Part shown: positions 34,549 through 43,818 of the stretch, piece after piece
Layout: each line of letters begins with the position of its first letter
How positions within the stretch are numbered: position 1 is the first letter of the stretch
Assembly: GCF_900230185.1 (NCBI RefSeq)
Contig: NZ_OCSR01000001.1
Coordinates: forward strand, 5,456,001-5,520,000
DNA from: Burkholderia sp. OK233
GTDB lineage: Bacteria; Pseudomonadota; Gammaproteobacteria; Burkholderiales; Burkholderiaceae
DNA: 64,000 nucleotides
Direction: 5' to 3'
The notes under the pieces: model-generated
What the model was told of the DNA's origin: nothing
Seen by the model: the letters and a program-made list of their open reading frames with translations, nothing else
Database searches by the model: none
Program-made: the position numbers and the translations under genes

Positions 34549-35952
34549 TCACTGCGTGGTGCTGTTCGGCAACGGTGGATCATCCGTCGATCCCGCACTG
34601 ATGTCCGCCACGTGTTCGGTCAGCAATCGCCGTTGTGCAGAGAGCACCCGGGCCATGACGGTCATGCATACGCAAGCCATCAAAAGCGGTATCGACAACA
34701 ACGCACAGGTGAGCAGGTACGGAAAACCCGATATGACTATCAAGCCAATCAACGACGAACCGACAATCGACCCCAGCCGTCCGATTGCAACGTTCCAGCC
34801 ACCGCCAGACGCACGCAGCGCAGTTGGATAGAAGATGCCCGGAATAGTGTTGACGCAGATCAGCGGTCCTCCAACCGCTATGCCGGACAGAAAGACCACG
34901 CCTGCGTGCCACTGGGTGGCTTCGGACATGCCCAACGCTATGACAAGCAGCGAGCCTGCGCCGAACGCCACGGAAACGACCGATGCCACGTTATAGCGAC
35001 GAACAAGGATGGCGAAAAGAACAGCGCCGCCGAGCGCACCGAACTGGAACATTGACGATACTTGCGAGGCGTCATGCATCGATAGCCCTACCTGCTTCAG
35101 GTGGGTCGGCATCCAGCTTCCAATCAGAAAGAACACCAGATAACCCGCAAACTCCGCAAGCCACGTCAACACGGTGCCGAGCCGGTATTTCGCGCTCAGC
35201 AATGCCCTGCTTCCGCTTATCGATTCACGCGTTTCCGCGATGAATAAATGCATTCCAGAGCAGTCTAAAGACGGAAACACTTTGCCAAGAATCCGTTGCG
35301 CCTCGTCATTGGACCTTCGACTAGCCACGACGTAGAGCGGCGACTCCGGTACTTGCCATGCAAACAGGGCAACGACCCCAAGCGGCAAAAGACCACTCAG
35401 TACCAGCATGCCGCGCCACCCCAGTGTCCCGATAGCGAGAGACGTCACCAAACCAGCGGCTGCCGCACCGAAAAGAAATCCACAGTAAGTCGATGCCAGC
35501 ATCGCTGAGCGTGAACGGTCGGGGCTATATTCCGCGACGATCGCCGAGGTAGCGGGCATCGCTGCTCCGATGCCGAGGCCGGTTATAAAACGCAAGGCAA
35601 CTAGCTGAAATATCGACTGTGCTTCGCTCGACATCACGCCCGCAATTCCAAACCATGCGATTGCCACGATGCTCACTGTTCGACGACCGACACGGTCAGC
35701 CAGTGTTCCTCCAACGATCGATCCAATCAGTAATCCGGTTAGTCCGAAGGCCACCAGAGGCGAGAGAGCGACGCTCGATAGCTGCCAATGCTGGCTTATC
35801 GCAGGCGCGATAAAACTGATCACAATCGTGTCGAAACCCTCGATCGCTGTTGCCGCGAAGCAGATGAGGAACACAGTCCACTGCTTACGCCCCATAGGCA
35901 TATCGTTAAAAATCTCGCGCACATCCCGCTGGGCATAGCCTATGCTATTCAT
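34549..35952 (-). CDS. MFS transporter, aromatic acid:H+ symporter (AAHS) type
   Basis: A 467-residue, 12-helix transporter. The first helix has EGFDTIVISFIAPAI, the AAHS acidic-residue motif, and loop 2-3 has LADRVGRRTVSI. The start at 35952 has AAGGA seven bases upstream and is preferred to an ATG 14 codons earlier. AAHS members import benzoate, protocatechuate or hydroxybenzoates with protons. It lies downstream of the porin gene on the same strand, about 85 bases away. With the porin it can supply the substrate for the CocE/ligase operon. Confidence 0.9.
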   Translation of the reverse strand: MNSIGYAQRDVREIFNDMPMGRKQWTVFLICFAATAIEGFDTIVISFIAPAISQHWQLSSVALSPLVAFGLTGLLIGSIVGGTLADRVGRRTVSIVAIAWFGIAGVMSSEAQSIFQLVALRFITGLGIGAAMPATSAIVAEYSPDRSRSAMLASTYCGFLFGAAAAGLVTSLAIGTLGWRGMLVLSGLLPLGVVALFAWQVPESPLYVVASRRSNDEAQRILGKVFPSLDCSGMHLFIAETRESISGSRALLSAKYRLGTVLTWLAEFAGYLVFFLIGSWMPTHLKQVGLSMHDASQVSSMFQFGALGGAVLFAILVRRYNVASVVSVAFGAGSLLVIALGMSEATQWHAGVVFLSGIAVGGPLICVNTIPGIFYPTALRASGGGWNVAIGRLGSIVGSSLIGLIVISGFPYLLTCALLSIPLLMACVCMTVMARVLSAQRRLLTEHVADISAGSTDDPPLPNSTTQ

Positions 35953-36037
35953 CGCATTGTCCTTGACGATCGGCCACCTGACTCCGGTGTCCATCTGGGT
36001 TCACCTGTTTCTCGACACCACCGGCATCACATGGTCG

Positions 36038-37138
36038 TTAAAACCGGTGACGGATTCCAACTCGCAACAAGCCCTGCGTTTGTCCACTCGACGGTGAAGG
36101 AATCAACGTGATCTGCGCCTGAGTCGCCGAACCCGCCGCTTTCAGCAGTTCTGCCGCAAAGTAAATGTCCGTCCGCTTCGAGAGGAAATAGTTGGTGTAG
36201 AGATCGATTGCCCGATAGATTGGCGTCGCGGAGTTCGCATCCACTTTGCCGTGCGTGTAGATGTACGCCGCACCTGCGAAAAGAAACGGCGTAATGAAGT
36301 AGCCGACGTTTGCCTCGTAGTTGTCGAACCGCACGTTACTGCCAAGAAAGCCTTTCTTGAATTGCGTCGACGTGTACGTAAAGGCAATTGAAGCGCTGCC
36401 GAGCTTGTACGATGCACCTACCCCCGCGATGGATTCGCTTTCCGCGCTCTGCACGTACCGGGCATAGATGGTGTTTCGCGGTGCGATGCTATCGAACGCG
36501 GCAGCATACGGATTCTTGATGATCGTATAGGCAGCCGCAACATACAGAGGGAAGCTAATTCCGTTGTAACTCAGTCCCACCGACGTCACGCTATTCGTGG
36601 CGAATTGTCCAGGCTGTCCACCAAAGCTATAGAGCGCACCCAATGCGAAGCCTGCAATTTTTGGGCTCGCGTATTTGACCGAGTTGTTGATGCGTATGCT
36701 CCCCCCGACGTTATCAACGTCACCGGCGTGAGCGAAGTAGACCGCCCAGTTCAAACCGGCAGCGACGGGGGAAAGCATTTCGGCTACTTCCTCGTATTGA
36801 CGCCCAAGCGTGAATGTCCCATACGGGCTTGAGATTCCAACGTACGCCTGGCGGCCGAACAGACGCCCATTGTTCGACAGGTTTCCGCTAGACACGTCAA
36901 AGCCGTTTTCCAACGTGAAGACCGCTTTGTAACCTCCACCGAGATCTTCGGCGCCGCGCAGCCCCCATCTGGACAGCGATCCACCTCCGCTCTGAAGCAA
37001 CCAGGCTGAATGTCCGTTCTGATTGCTTGCGTAGGTCAAACCTTCATCCAGCAGTCCGTACAGTGTCACCGAACTTTGCGCATACACCACCGCAGGCGTG
37101 ACACAAATCAGCGCAGCGGCCAAGGACAATCTCTTCAT
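36038..37138 (-). CDS. trimeric outer-membrane porin (Gram-negative porin family)
   Basis: A 366-residue porin with a signal peptide ending VVYAQ and the first strand SSVTLYGLLDEG. It has RGAEDLGGGYKAVF and GTFTLGRQYEE, and a C-terminal Phe (GIRHRF). It is the third such porin in the window. It precedes the AAHS transporter on the same strand. A variant of the TetR-type operator lies 70-95 bases upstream of its start. Confidence 0.9.
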   Translation of the reverse strand: MKRLSLAAALICVTPAVVYAQSSVTLYGLLDEGLTYASNQNGHSAWLLQSGGGSLSRWGLRGAEDLGGGYKAVFTLENGFDVSSGNLSNNGRLFGRQAYVGISSPYGTFTLGRQYEEVAEMLSPVAAGLNWAVYFAHAGDVDNVGGSIRINNSVKYASPKIAGFALGALYSFGGQPGQFATNSVTSVGLSYNGISFPLYVAAAYTIIKNPYAAAFDSIAPRNTIYARYVQSAESESIAGVGASYKLGSASIAFTYTSTQFKKGFLGSNVRFDNYEANVGYFITPFLFAGAAYIYTHGKVDANSATPIYRAIDLYTNYFLSKRTDIYFAAELLKAAGSATQAQITLIPSPSSGQTQGLLRVGIRHRF

Positions 37139-37486
37139 CTCCAGTCTCCTCTGTCATTTTGAATGCACTACCAAACGGCACATCAGAGGTGCTGAAAGAA
37201 GGATATGTCTAAATTTTCCGTTCGTATAGTTTAATTTGGATAGGAGTATCCCCAGGTATGCTTCGCCTGACGAATGATGGGAACGGGTGCCTGACATCAC
37301 GCAGGAACCCGGAAGGGAATTGAACCTTGCAGCCGATCAGCTCGGGGAATCGATGACGACGTCGCGCAGCAGCGACTTTACGAAGACGCCAACTGGCAAA
37401 GGAGAGGTGGATGTGTGGACCGCGCCGGATAACAACGTCTCAATTCAGGACTTTTGCAGACCTTCCTTGAGACGAGATTTTTATCT
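37139..37486. other. intergenic region upstream of the porin gene
   Basis: It contains an operator-like site at 37211-37232. The rest (37240-37486) has a short plus-strand open frame without a ribosome site and with no recognisable similarity. I see no gene here. Confidence 0.4.
37211..37232 (-). promoter_or_regulatory. weaker TetR-type operator upstream of the porin gene
   Basis: Read on the minus strand this site has ACTATACG and CGGAAAAT. It agrees with the 34426 site at about 16 of 22 positions by eye. A poor -35/-10 pair (TTAAAC, TAGACA) overlaps it in the same register. Confidence 0.4.
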
Positions 37487-38275
37487 TCAGGTCGATGCGC
37501 TTCTGGGCGATTCAGAGTTCGCGATGAATTGTGCGACTCGCTCGGAAAACGCTTTCGTCGACGCGCACCGCAGGAACGCACGTTTTTCCTGATCGAGATG
37601 GCGCTCAAGGTTATCTTCGGCCACCATTCCAACAAGCGATTTCATTTCTCTGACCGCTGCCACAGGTACTTCGATGACTTTCCGCGCGAGCGCCAGCGTG
37701 GTGTCCTGCAACGAAGCGGGTTCGGCAATGCTCTGGACGAGCCCTAGCTGTCTGGCCTCATCCGCACTCAACGAGTCACGCGTCAACAGGATCTCTAACG
37801 CCCTCGCCGCTCCCAATCGACGCGCCAGATGAAACGACAGGCCACCGTCGCTGGATGTTCCCAGCTTGGCGTAGCCGACGACAAAGCGCGCCGTGCTCGA
37901 CGCAACCACCAGGTCGCACGCCATTGCCAGCGAAAAGCCCGCACCTGCTGCCGCCCCTTGAACGCTAGCGATCACAGGTATCGGCAAGCGCCGCATCGCC
38001 ACGATCGTGGCATGCAGTGCGGTAATTAACGATTCGAGGTAGGAATCGGAACGCTGCAGTCCGTCGAAGATCTGGCGAAGGTCTCCGCCGGCTGAAAATA
38101 TCCTGCCTCTGGCTTGAAGTACCACCGCGCGATACTTCGACGACCCCTCAACCTCGCGGAGGGTGCCCAGCAGTTCATCGCAGAACGCCTTGTCAATCGA
38201 GTTCGCGCGTGCTTCGTTCACCATCGTAACGAAGGCGATGTCGTCACTTGATGTCAGCGTGATTTTGCTTTCCAT
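37487..38275 (-). CDS. enoyl-CoA hydratase/isomerase family protein (third, unrelated copy)
   Basis: A 262-residue crotonase with GAAAGAGFSLAMACDLVVA as oxyanion loop. It differs from the other two: the first catalytic Glu position appears as Tyr (FVVGYAKLG), but the second Glu is present (RALEILLTRD). This pattern occurs in crotonases such as PaaG/PaaB-type isomerases. The promoter carries an operator-like site (38362-38387), which ties it to the twin TetR regulons. Confidence 0.85.
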   Translation of the reverse strand: MESKITLTSSDDIAFVTMVNEARANSIDKAFCDELLGTLREVEGSSKYRAVVLQARGRIFSAGGDLRQIFDGLQRSDSYLESLITALHATIVAMRRLPIPVIASVQGAAAGAGFSLAMACDLVVASSTARFVVGYAKLGTSSDGGLSFHLARRLGAARALEILLTRDSLSADEARQLGLVQSIAEPASLQDTTLALARKVIEVPVAAVREMKSLVGMVAEDNLERHLDQEKRAFLRCASTKAFSERVAQFIANSESPRSAST

Positions 38276-38763
38276 CTGTCCTTGATCCGTGAATTAAATC
38301 TGTGGTCGGATTCAGTTCTGTCGTCGTCCGGGCGGAATATCTGGACCAGCCTGGCCTTCTTCATTATACTTTACGATATGTCAATTTAAAAGGAAATTGA
38401 GTGGCAAGGGCCGGCGGACCGACTGAGCGCGCGACATGCGCGACGCAATTTTTGTCTGACGATTGGGAACCTCTTTAGTCTCGTGCTTTTTGCCGAACCA
38501 ACGGCATGCCTTGCTTCGCTCGAAGTTGTTGGCGCATCAGGCCGGCGGTCGTTAAATAGTGTGTTACTGTGCCGGCCGAATCGACTGTGCTCAACGGGTT
38601 CAGCGCGGCCAGGCTTCGGCGGTGAGTGTGTGATACCGTTGCGAAGCCTGCCTTCGTTGACGGTCGCGGCCTGCCAGGCCTACCCGGCGTTGGTCCATCT
38701 GAAGGCGGAAGGCACTGGAGCACAGAAGCAACGCAATAACGAATTTCCCAATCGAGAAACCAA
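38276..38763. other. 488-base divergent intergenic region
   Basis: The left part holds the operator-like promoter at 38362-38387. From about 38400 to 38763 I see no coding signal. The TetR start has only a weak ribosome site (GAGAAACC). Confidence 0.45.
38362..38387 (-). promoter_or_regulatory. TetR-type operator and -10 box upstream of the third crotonase
   Basis: On the minus strand CGTAAAGTATAATG (38362-38375) matches the same string at 34426 and 23130, with the -10 box TATAAT at 38363-38368. The second half-site is poor, and the best -35 is weak. Confidence 0.5.
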
Positions 38764-39522
38764 ATGGCGGACAGCGCAAGTTCCAAGAACGTTGGTAACA
38801 AAAGCAGACCAACCGAACTCAAACGTGCAGAGCAGCAGCGGGCGCAGGAAACCCGCTCCGCGATCCTGAACGCGGCACTTGCCGAATTCGCCACGAAGGG
38901 CTTTGAGGCTGCGAGTATTCGTAGCATCGCGGATCGCATCGGCTTGCAGCATCCGCTTATCACCTACCACTACCGATCCAAAGACGTTCTCTGGCAGGCG
39001 GTGGCGGAGTTTGTGTTCGAACGCATTCGCCATGAGTGGGACGCCAATCTGACGGATACGCCCCCCGCCCTAGCGGCGGACCGGGTAAAACTCGTGTACC
39101 GCTCGTTGTTCCAGTTCACGGTCGATTTTCCCCAGTTTCACCGCTTCATGCTGCAAGAGTTCCTCGTGTACAGCCCGCGTTTGCAGTGGCTCGCCGACAC
39201 AGTGCTCAAGCCGTTGATCAACTGGTTAATTCCACAGATTCGCGCGGCGCAGGATGAAAACACCTTGCCCAAAGTCGAACCGATCCTCCTGCACTACCTC
39301 ATGATCAGCCTGACATCAACGCTTTCCGGATTCGGCCCGGAAATGCTGGCGACCAGCAATGTCTCTGCGTCCGATCCAGCCGTTGTTGATGCCTATTGGC
39401 AGATGGTCGAGACACTCGTCTTCGGCAAACAGCCGGAGACGCCATGTGCGGACAAGGCCGAATCACGTTCGGGCAAGTCCGGTAGTCGGCCCCGCGCATC
39501 CGCGCGCGTGAAGAGCAGCTAA
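38764..39522 (+). CDS. TetR family transcriptional regulator (twin B)
   Basis: The 252-residue protein has the helix-turn-helix AASIRSIADRIGLQHPLITYH and the same ligand domain as the TetR at 26236 (about 70% identity by eye). It carries a longer basic, Ser/Ala-rich tail (RSGKSGSRPRASARVKSS). It is divergent from the third crotonase gene, with an operator-like site between them. The two regulators probably recognise the same DNA but could respond to different ligands. Confidence 0.9.
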   Translation: MADSASSKNVGNKSRPTELKRAEQQRAQETRSAILNAALAEFATKGFEAASIRSIADRIGLQHPLITYHYRSKDVLWQAVAEFVFERIRHEWDANLTDTPPALAADRVKLVYRSLFQFTVDFPQFHRFMLQEFLVYSPRLQWLADTVLKPLINWLIPQIRAAQDENTLPKVEPILLHYLMISLTSTLSGFGPEMLATSNVSASDPAVVDAYWQMVETLVFGKQPETPCADKAESRSGKSGSRPRASARVKSS

Positions 39523-39741
39523 GGTATCCCGCGCTACTGCCCGGATATCCCTCTCACTGGCAACGACTCGTGCATCCGCGAGTCGTTCGCGCCTTAAACT
39601 GATCCGACTCGACTCCGTCAGGCATATATCTACTAAAACGATGGGTTTCATCTGAAAATATAGGCTATCCAGATTGCAGGTCGGAGCCTATCGTGCGGAT
39701 TTCCGGCAGACGCATCGTCTGCCACTTCGGAGATCATTTTC

Positions 39742-40347
39742 ATGAAACTGCTACACGTAGATTCCAGCATCCTCGGACAAGGCTCCGTCAGTCGTGATCT
39801 GTCAGCGGAAGTAGTCGCAACCTTCCGGGCCCGCCATTCCGCCCTTACCGTCACCCGTCTCGACCTCGCCGCCACGCCGATCGGCCATCTGACCGCAGCC
39901 CACCTCGCGGCAGCACAAGGCGCTCCAGTCGATGAGGCATTGAAGGCCGACGTCGTCTTGGGTCAGGTCGCGCTCGAGGAGTTCCTGGCCGCCGACATCG
40001 TGGTCATCGGCTCGCCGATGTACAACTTTGGCGTGCCCTCTCAACTGAAGGCCTGGATCGACCGCATCTCGGTCGCCGGGAAGACGTTCAGCTACGGTGA
40101 GCACGGCCCGGTCGGACTGAGCGGCGGCAAGAAGCTGGTCATCGCCTCGTCGCGCGGTGGCGTTTACAGCGAAGGCTCGCCCGCCGCTTTCTTCGATCAT
40201 CAGGAAACCTATCTGAAGGCGGCTTTCGGCTTTCTGGGCATCACGGATATCACCTTCATTCGCGCAGAAGGCGTGGCGATGGGTGAAGAGGCACGCAGTG
40301 GGGCCATCGCCTCGGCGAAGAAAGAGACCGCCGCGCTCGCCGCTTGA
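39742..40347 (+). CDS. azoR: FMN-dependent NADH-azoreductase
   Basis: The 201-residue flavodoxin-like protein starts MKLLHVDSSILGQGSVSR, the FMN phosphate loop. It also has GSPMYNFGVPSQLKAWIDR and SSRGGVYSEG. AzoR reduces azo dyes and quinones by two-electron transfer from NADH, and usually acts in thiol or quinone stress. A DHA2-type MFS pump gene follows 130 bases downstream, an arrangement often seen in quinone or drug resistance loci. Confidence 0.93.
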   Translation: MKLLHVDSSILGQGSVSRDLSAEVVATFRARHSALTVTRLDLAATPIGHLTAAHLAAAQGAPVDEALKADVVLGQVALEEFLAADIVVIGSPMYNFGVPSQLKAWIDRISVAGKTFSYGEHGPVGLSGGKKLVIASSRGGVYSEGSPAAFFDHQETYLKAAFGFLGITDITFIRAEGVAMGEEARSGAIASAKKETAALAA

Positions 40348-40477
40348 GATAGCACCGCTATCAACGGGTTGCCAATCGGGTTTCCGACTTCGTGCCGGGT
40401 GGCCGCACGTCCGGCATCCGTTTGCACCCGCTTGCGCCCGCTTACGCCCGATCGATCAAGGCAAAAGGAGCCCCTGC

Positions 40478-41950
40478 ATGACCCATTCCATCCACGGCAA
40501 CAAACGCTGGCTGGCGCTGATCGTTCTGTGCCTCGGCGTACTTATGATCGTGCTCGATACGACGATCGTGAACGTTGCCTTGCCGTCGATCGCCGCGGAC
40601 CTCGGCTTTACCGAGACCTCGCTGGTGTGGGTGGTCAATGCGTACATGCTCACCTTCGGCGGCTGCCTGCTGCTTGGCGGACGGCTGGGCGATCTCTACG
40701 GCCATCGCAAGCTGTTCCTCGGCGGCATCACGCTGTTCACGCTGGCGTCGCTTGCATGCGGCATGGCGAACTCGCAAATCCTGCTGGTCTGCGCGCGCGC
40801 CGTACAGGGTTTGGGCGGCGCAGTGGTCTCCGCCGTTTCGCTGTCGCTGATCATGAATCTGTTCACCGAACCGGGCGAACGGGCGAAAGCGATGGGTATT
40901 TATGGTTTCGTCTGCGCGGGCGGCGGCAGCATAGGCGTGTTGCTCGGCGGTCTGCTGACCAACCTGCTGAGCTGGCACTGGATCTTTCTCGTCAACCTGC
41001 CGATTGGCGTCGCCGTCTATGCGCTGTGCGTCGCGCTCCTGCCGTCGGCACGCGGCCATGCTCACGGCGAACGGCTCGACGTGGCCGGCGCGGTGACAGT
41101 CACCGCTTCGCTGATGCTCGCCGTGTACGCGGTCGTGAACGGCAACGAAGCCGGCTGGACCTCGGCGCAGACGCTCGGTCTGCTGTTCGCCGCGCTCGCG
41201 CTGCTGGCCGTGTTTCTCGTGATCGAAGCGCGCGTGCAGCATCCGTTGATGCCGCTCGGTCTGTTCCGCTTGCGCAATGTCGCAACTGCCAATGTGGTCG
41301 GCGTACTGTGGGCGGCGGCAATGTTCGCGTGGTTCTTCATCTCCGCGTTGTATCTGAAGCGCGTGCTCGGCTACCGGCCCTTGCAGGTCGGACTCGCGTT
41401 TTTGCCGGCCAGTCTGATCATGGCGTTCTGTTCGCTGAGCCTGTCGGCGCGCGCGGTGATGCGCTTCGGTCTGCGCGTGCCGCTTGCCATCGGGCTGCTC
41501 GCCGCGGCGTGTGGCCTCGCGCTGTTCGCTCGCGCACCGGTTAATGGCAGCTTTGTGCTCGACGTGCTGCCCGGCATGATCCTGTTCGGCTTCGGCGCCG
41601 GCATTGCATTCAATGCCCTGCTGCTGGCAGCCATGAGCGACGTCGATCCGAGCGATTCGGGCCTCGCGTCCGGTATCGTCAATACGTCGTTGATGATGGG
41701 GGGTGCACTTGGCCTCGCCGTGCTGGCTAGCCTCGCGGCCGCGCGCAGTGACGCGATGCAAGCGTCTGAAAACGCGGGGGCGGCGCTCAATAGCGGCTAT
41801 CACGTAGCCTTTCTGTGCGGTGCGATCCTCGCGGCGGCGGCCGGCGTGCTGGGCGGTTTGTTGTTGCGTCCTGGGCAGCCAGGCGGCGCCGGCGAACAGG
41901 ACGAAAGAAGTCCGGTGGCCGCAAAAAAAGAAACCTCCGCGACCTCGTGA
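40478..41950 (+). CDS. MFS drug efflux transporter, DHA2 (EmrB/QacA) family
   Basis: A 490-residue transporter with about 14 hydrophobic helices. It has VLDTTIVNVALPSIAADLGF in helix 1, GGRLGDLYGHRK (loop 2-3) and RAVQGLGGAVVSA (helix 4-5), all DHA2 hallmarks. AAAGGAG seven bases upstream fixes the ATG at 40478. It exports toxic hydrophobic compounds with protons. It is probably cotranscribed with azoR. Confidence 0.9.
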   Translation: MTHSIHGNKRWLALIVLCLGVLMIVLDTTIVNVALPSIAADLGFTETSLVWVVNAYMLTFGGCLLLGGRLGDLYGHRKLFLGGITLFTLASLACGMANSQILLVCARAVQGLGGAVVSAVSLSLIMNLFTEPGERAKAMGIYGFVCAGGGSIGVLLGGLLTNLLSWHWIFLVNLPIGVAVYALCVALLPSARGHAHGERLDVAGAVTVTASLMLAVYAVVNGNEAGWTSAQTLGLLFAALALLAVFLVIEARVQHPLMPLGLFRLRNVATANVVGVLWAAAMFAWFFISALYLKRVLGYRPLQVGLAFLPASLIMAFCSLSLSARAVMRFGLRVPLAIGLLAAACGLALFARAPVNGSFVLDVLPGMILFGFGAGIAFNALLLAAMSDVDPSDSGLASGIVNTSLMMGGALGLAVLASLAAARSDAMQASENAGAALNSGYHVAFLCGAILAAAAGVLGGLLLRPGQPGGAGEQDERSPVAAKKETSATS

Positions 41951-42016
41951 CGACGGTGACAAAAGCGCATTCATAAGCAACACGCTCACCCACGACGCAA
42001 CGAACCCGCGTAACAG

Positions 42017-42721
42017 TTACGGATTGGGATCGCCGAGACTGGCTTCACGCAATCGGTCGAAATCGAGAATGGTGATTTCCCCGGATTTCAGGCTCACTAT
42101 GCGTTGACTTTCGAGGTTCCTGAGCAACTGATTCGTGGTCTGCCGCGACAGCGACACCATCGAAGCCAGGCTGTCTTGCGAGACTCTGATCCTGCTCTGC
42201 GAGGCGTTGAGACCGCCATAACCTCCGGCGATCATCAGCAAGCGGTTCGCCACGCGCTGTGCCGCGGGCAACAGGGTCATCGCTTCGGCGTTCTCGAACG
42301 AAACCCGAAGTCTTTGCGCCATCAACAACGCAAAATCGCGCCAATAACGGGGCGTGGAATCGAGCAGGTTCTGCAGCGCGGCCCCGGGCACGTGCAGCAA
42401 CAACGTCCTGCTGACGGCAGTGGCGTCGTTCGGCCGTGGCAGCCCATCGAACATCGAGATTTCCCCCACCCATGCAGTCGGTCCGAGCACCGCGAGCAAC
42501 GCCTCTTTCCCATCCATCCCGACTGTGCCGATAGCGAGTGCGCCGCCCAGCACGGCGTACAGTCCATAAGACTGTTCACCACGCCGATACAGGAATTGGC
42601 CCTTTTCCAGCGTGAGCAGGCTGGCATGGCTGATCAGATAGTCCCGCAACTCGACAGGCAGGCCCCGGAACCACGGGGTCGTTTCGAGTTGTGAGCGGTA
42701 GCGGTGCAGGCTGGATTCCAT
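42017..42721 (-). CDS. Crp/Fnr family transcriptional regulator
   Basis: The 234-residue protein has an N-terminal cyclic-nucleotide-binding-like beta barrel (about 20-130; GEQSYGLYAVLGGAL) and a C-terminal winged helix (ISQ-type SQDSLASMVSLSRQTTNQLL). It lacks the N-terminal cysteine set of FNR, so it does not carry an O2-sensing Fe-S cluster, and the effector is unknown. It is divergent from the class II aldolase gene and convergent with the MFS pump gene. Confidence 0.88.
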   Translation of the reverse strand: MESSLHRYRSQLETTPWFRGLPVELRDYLISHASLLTLEKGQFLYRRGEQSYGLYAVLGGALAIGTVGMDGKEALLAVLGPTAWVGEISMFDGLPRPNDATAVSRTLLLHVPGAALQNLLDSTPRYWRDFALLMAQRLRVSFENAEAMTLLPAAQRVANRLLMIAGGYGGLNASQSRIRVSQDSLASMVSLSRQTTNQLLRNLESQRIVSLKSGEITILDFDRLREASLGDPNP

Positions 42722-42912
42722 TGGCGCGTCGACCTGTCGGGTATCCGACAGATTTTAGGCGGGTTCGCGAACATCATGTGGATTCGCACCTGACGACGCA
42801 ATGACTTTGGCCCCTGACGCACCTGCCGCGTCGCGGGCGCAAAATGAGCGATTTCGCAGAGTGCTAGTCCAGGTTGTTCCATCGCTTGAACCATCGAATA
42901 AGGAGTGTCGAC

Positions 42913-43680
42913 GTGGCCTCATCTGCTGTCAGTCTGAAGAACGACGTTTCACCTGCCGAATGGGAAGCGCGAGTCAATCTCGCGGCCGCGTACCGTCTCA
43001 CGGCGCTGTTTGGGTGGGACGATCTGGTGTTTACCCATATCTCGGCGCGCGTGCCAGGCCCCGAACATCATTTCCTGATCAACCCGTACGGGATGATGTT
43101 CGACGAAATCACCGCGTCTTCGCTGGTCAAGATCGGCCTCGACGGCCGCAAGATTGCCGAATCGCCATATGACGTCAATCCGGCCGGCTTCACGATCCAT
43201 AGCGCTGTGCATGCGGCACGCGAAGACGCCCATTGCGTGATGCACACTCACTCGGTCAACGGCGTTGCCGTGTCGGCGCAGGAGGCGGGATTGCTGCCGC
43301 TCTCCCAGCAATCGCTTGGTGTGCTGGCCTCGCTCGGCTACCACGACTACGAGGGCATCGCGCTCAATGAAGCCGAGAAGCCCCGTCTCGTTCAGGACCT
43401 GGGAAGCAACACTTACCTGATGCTGCGCAACCACGGCCTGCTGACGGTCGGCGCGGCGCCGGCGGACGCCTTCGTCGCCATGTACTTCTTTGAAGCGGCC
43501 TGCATGATTCAGGTACGCGCCCAGTCAGGTGGCGGCAAGCTCACGCCCATCCCGCACCAGATTCTCGACGGCATCGAGGACCAGATCCGGATGGCGACGC
43601 GGGGCCTCTCGCCCGGAGCGCTAGTTTGGCCTGGGCTGCTGCGTCGGCTCGATCGCCGCAACCCCGGATATGCTGACTAG
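42913..43680 (+). CDS. class II aldolase/adducin family protein
   Basis: The product of about 255 residues starts at a GTG with AAGGAG seven bases upstream. Zinc ligands are visible as His-x-His in MHTHSVNG and a third His in RNHGLLTVG. FTHISARVPGPEHHFLINPYG is the usual N-terminal segment. Members act as L-fuculose-1-phosphate or L-ribulose-5-phosphate-type aldolases, decarboxylases or dehydratases. It is followed after about 140 bases by a ketopantoate-reductase-like gene. The substrate is unknown. Confidence 0.88.
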   Translation: MASSAVSLKNDVSPAEWEARVNLAAAYRLTALFGWDDLVFTHISARVPGPEHHFLINPYGMMFDEITASSLVKIGLDGRKIAESPYDVNPAGFTIHSAVHAAREDAHCVMHTHSVNGVAVSAQEAGLLPLSQQSLGVLASLGYHDYEGIALNEAEKPRLVQDLGSNTYLMLRNHGLLTVGAAPADAFVAMYFFEAACMIQVRAQSGGGKLTPIPHQILDGIEDQIRMATRGLSPGALVWPGLLRRLDRRNPGYAD

Positions 43681-43818
43681 CGCAGTCCGTCCGCAAGAGG
43701 TCCGGCACACGATGGCATGTGCCGGGCAAACAGCGTAAGCATGTATTAAGCATCATAGGCCGCGTTTGCCGATTCGACGCAACGCGGATGTAATCTGGTA
43801 GGTCACGTGAGAACCTGT

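Noticed and set aside
37287..37592. Plus-strand open frame between the porin and the third crotonase
   Set aside because: No ribosome site, no similarity, and it overlaps the end of the crotonase gene.
38475..38760. Possible tail of a transposase or other gene on the minus strand
   Set aside because: I could not match the frame to any family and saw no terminal repeats.
40442..41989. Long minus-strand open frame opposite the DHA2 transporter
   Set aside because: It is a GC-rich shadow of the transporter gene: composition is Arg/Gln/His-heavy, with no ribosome site and no recognisable domain.
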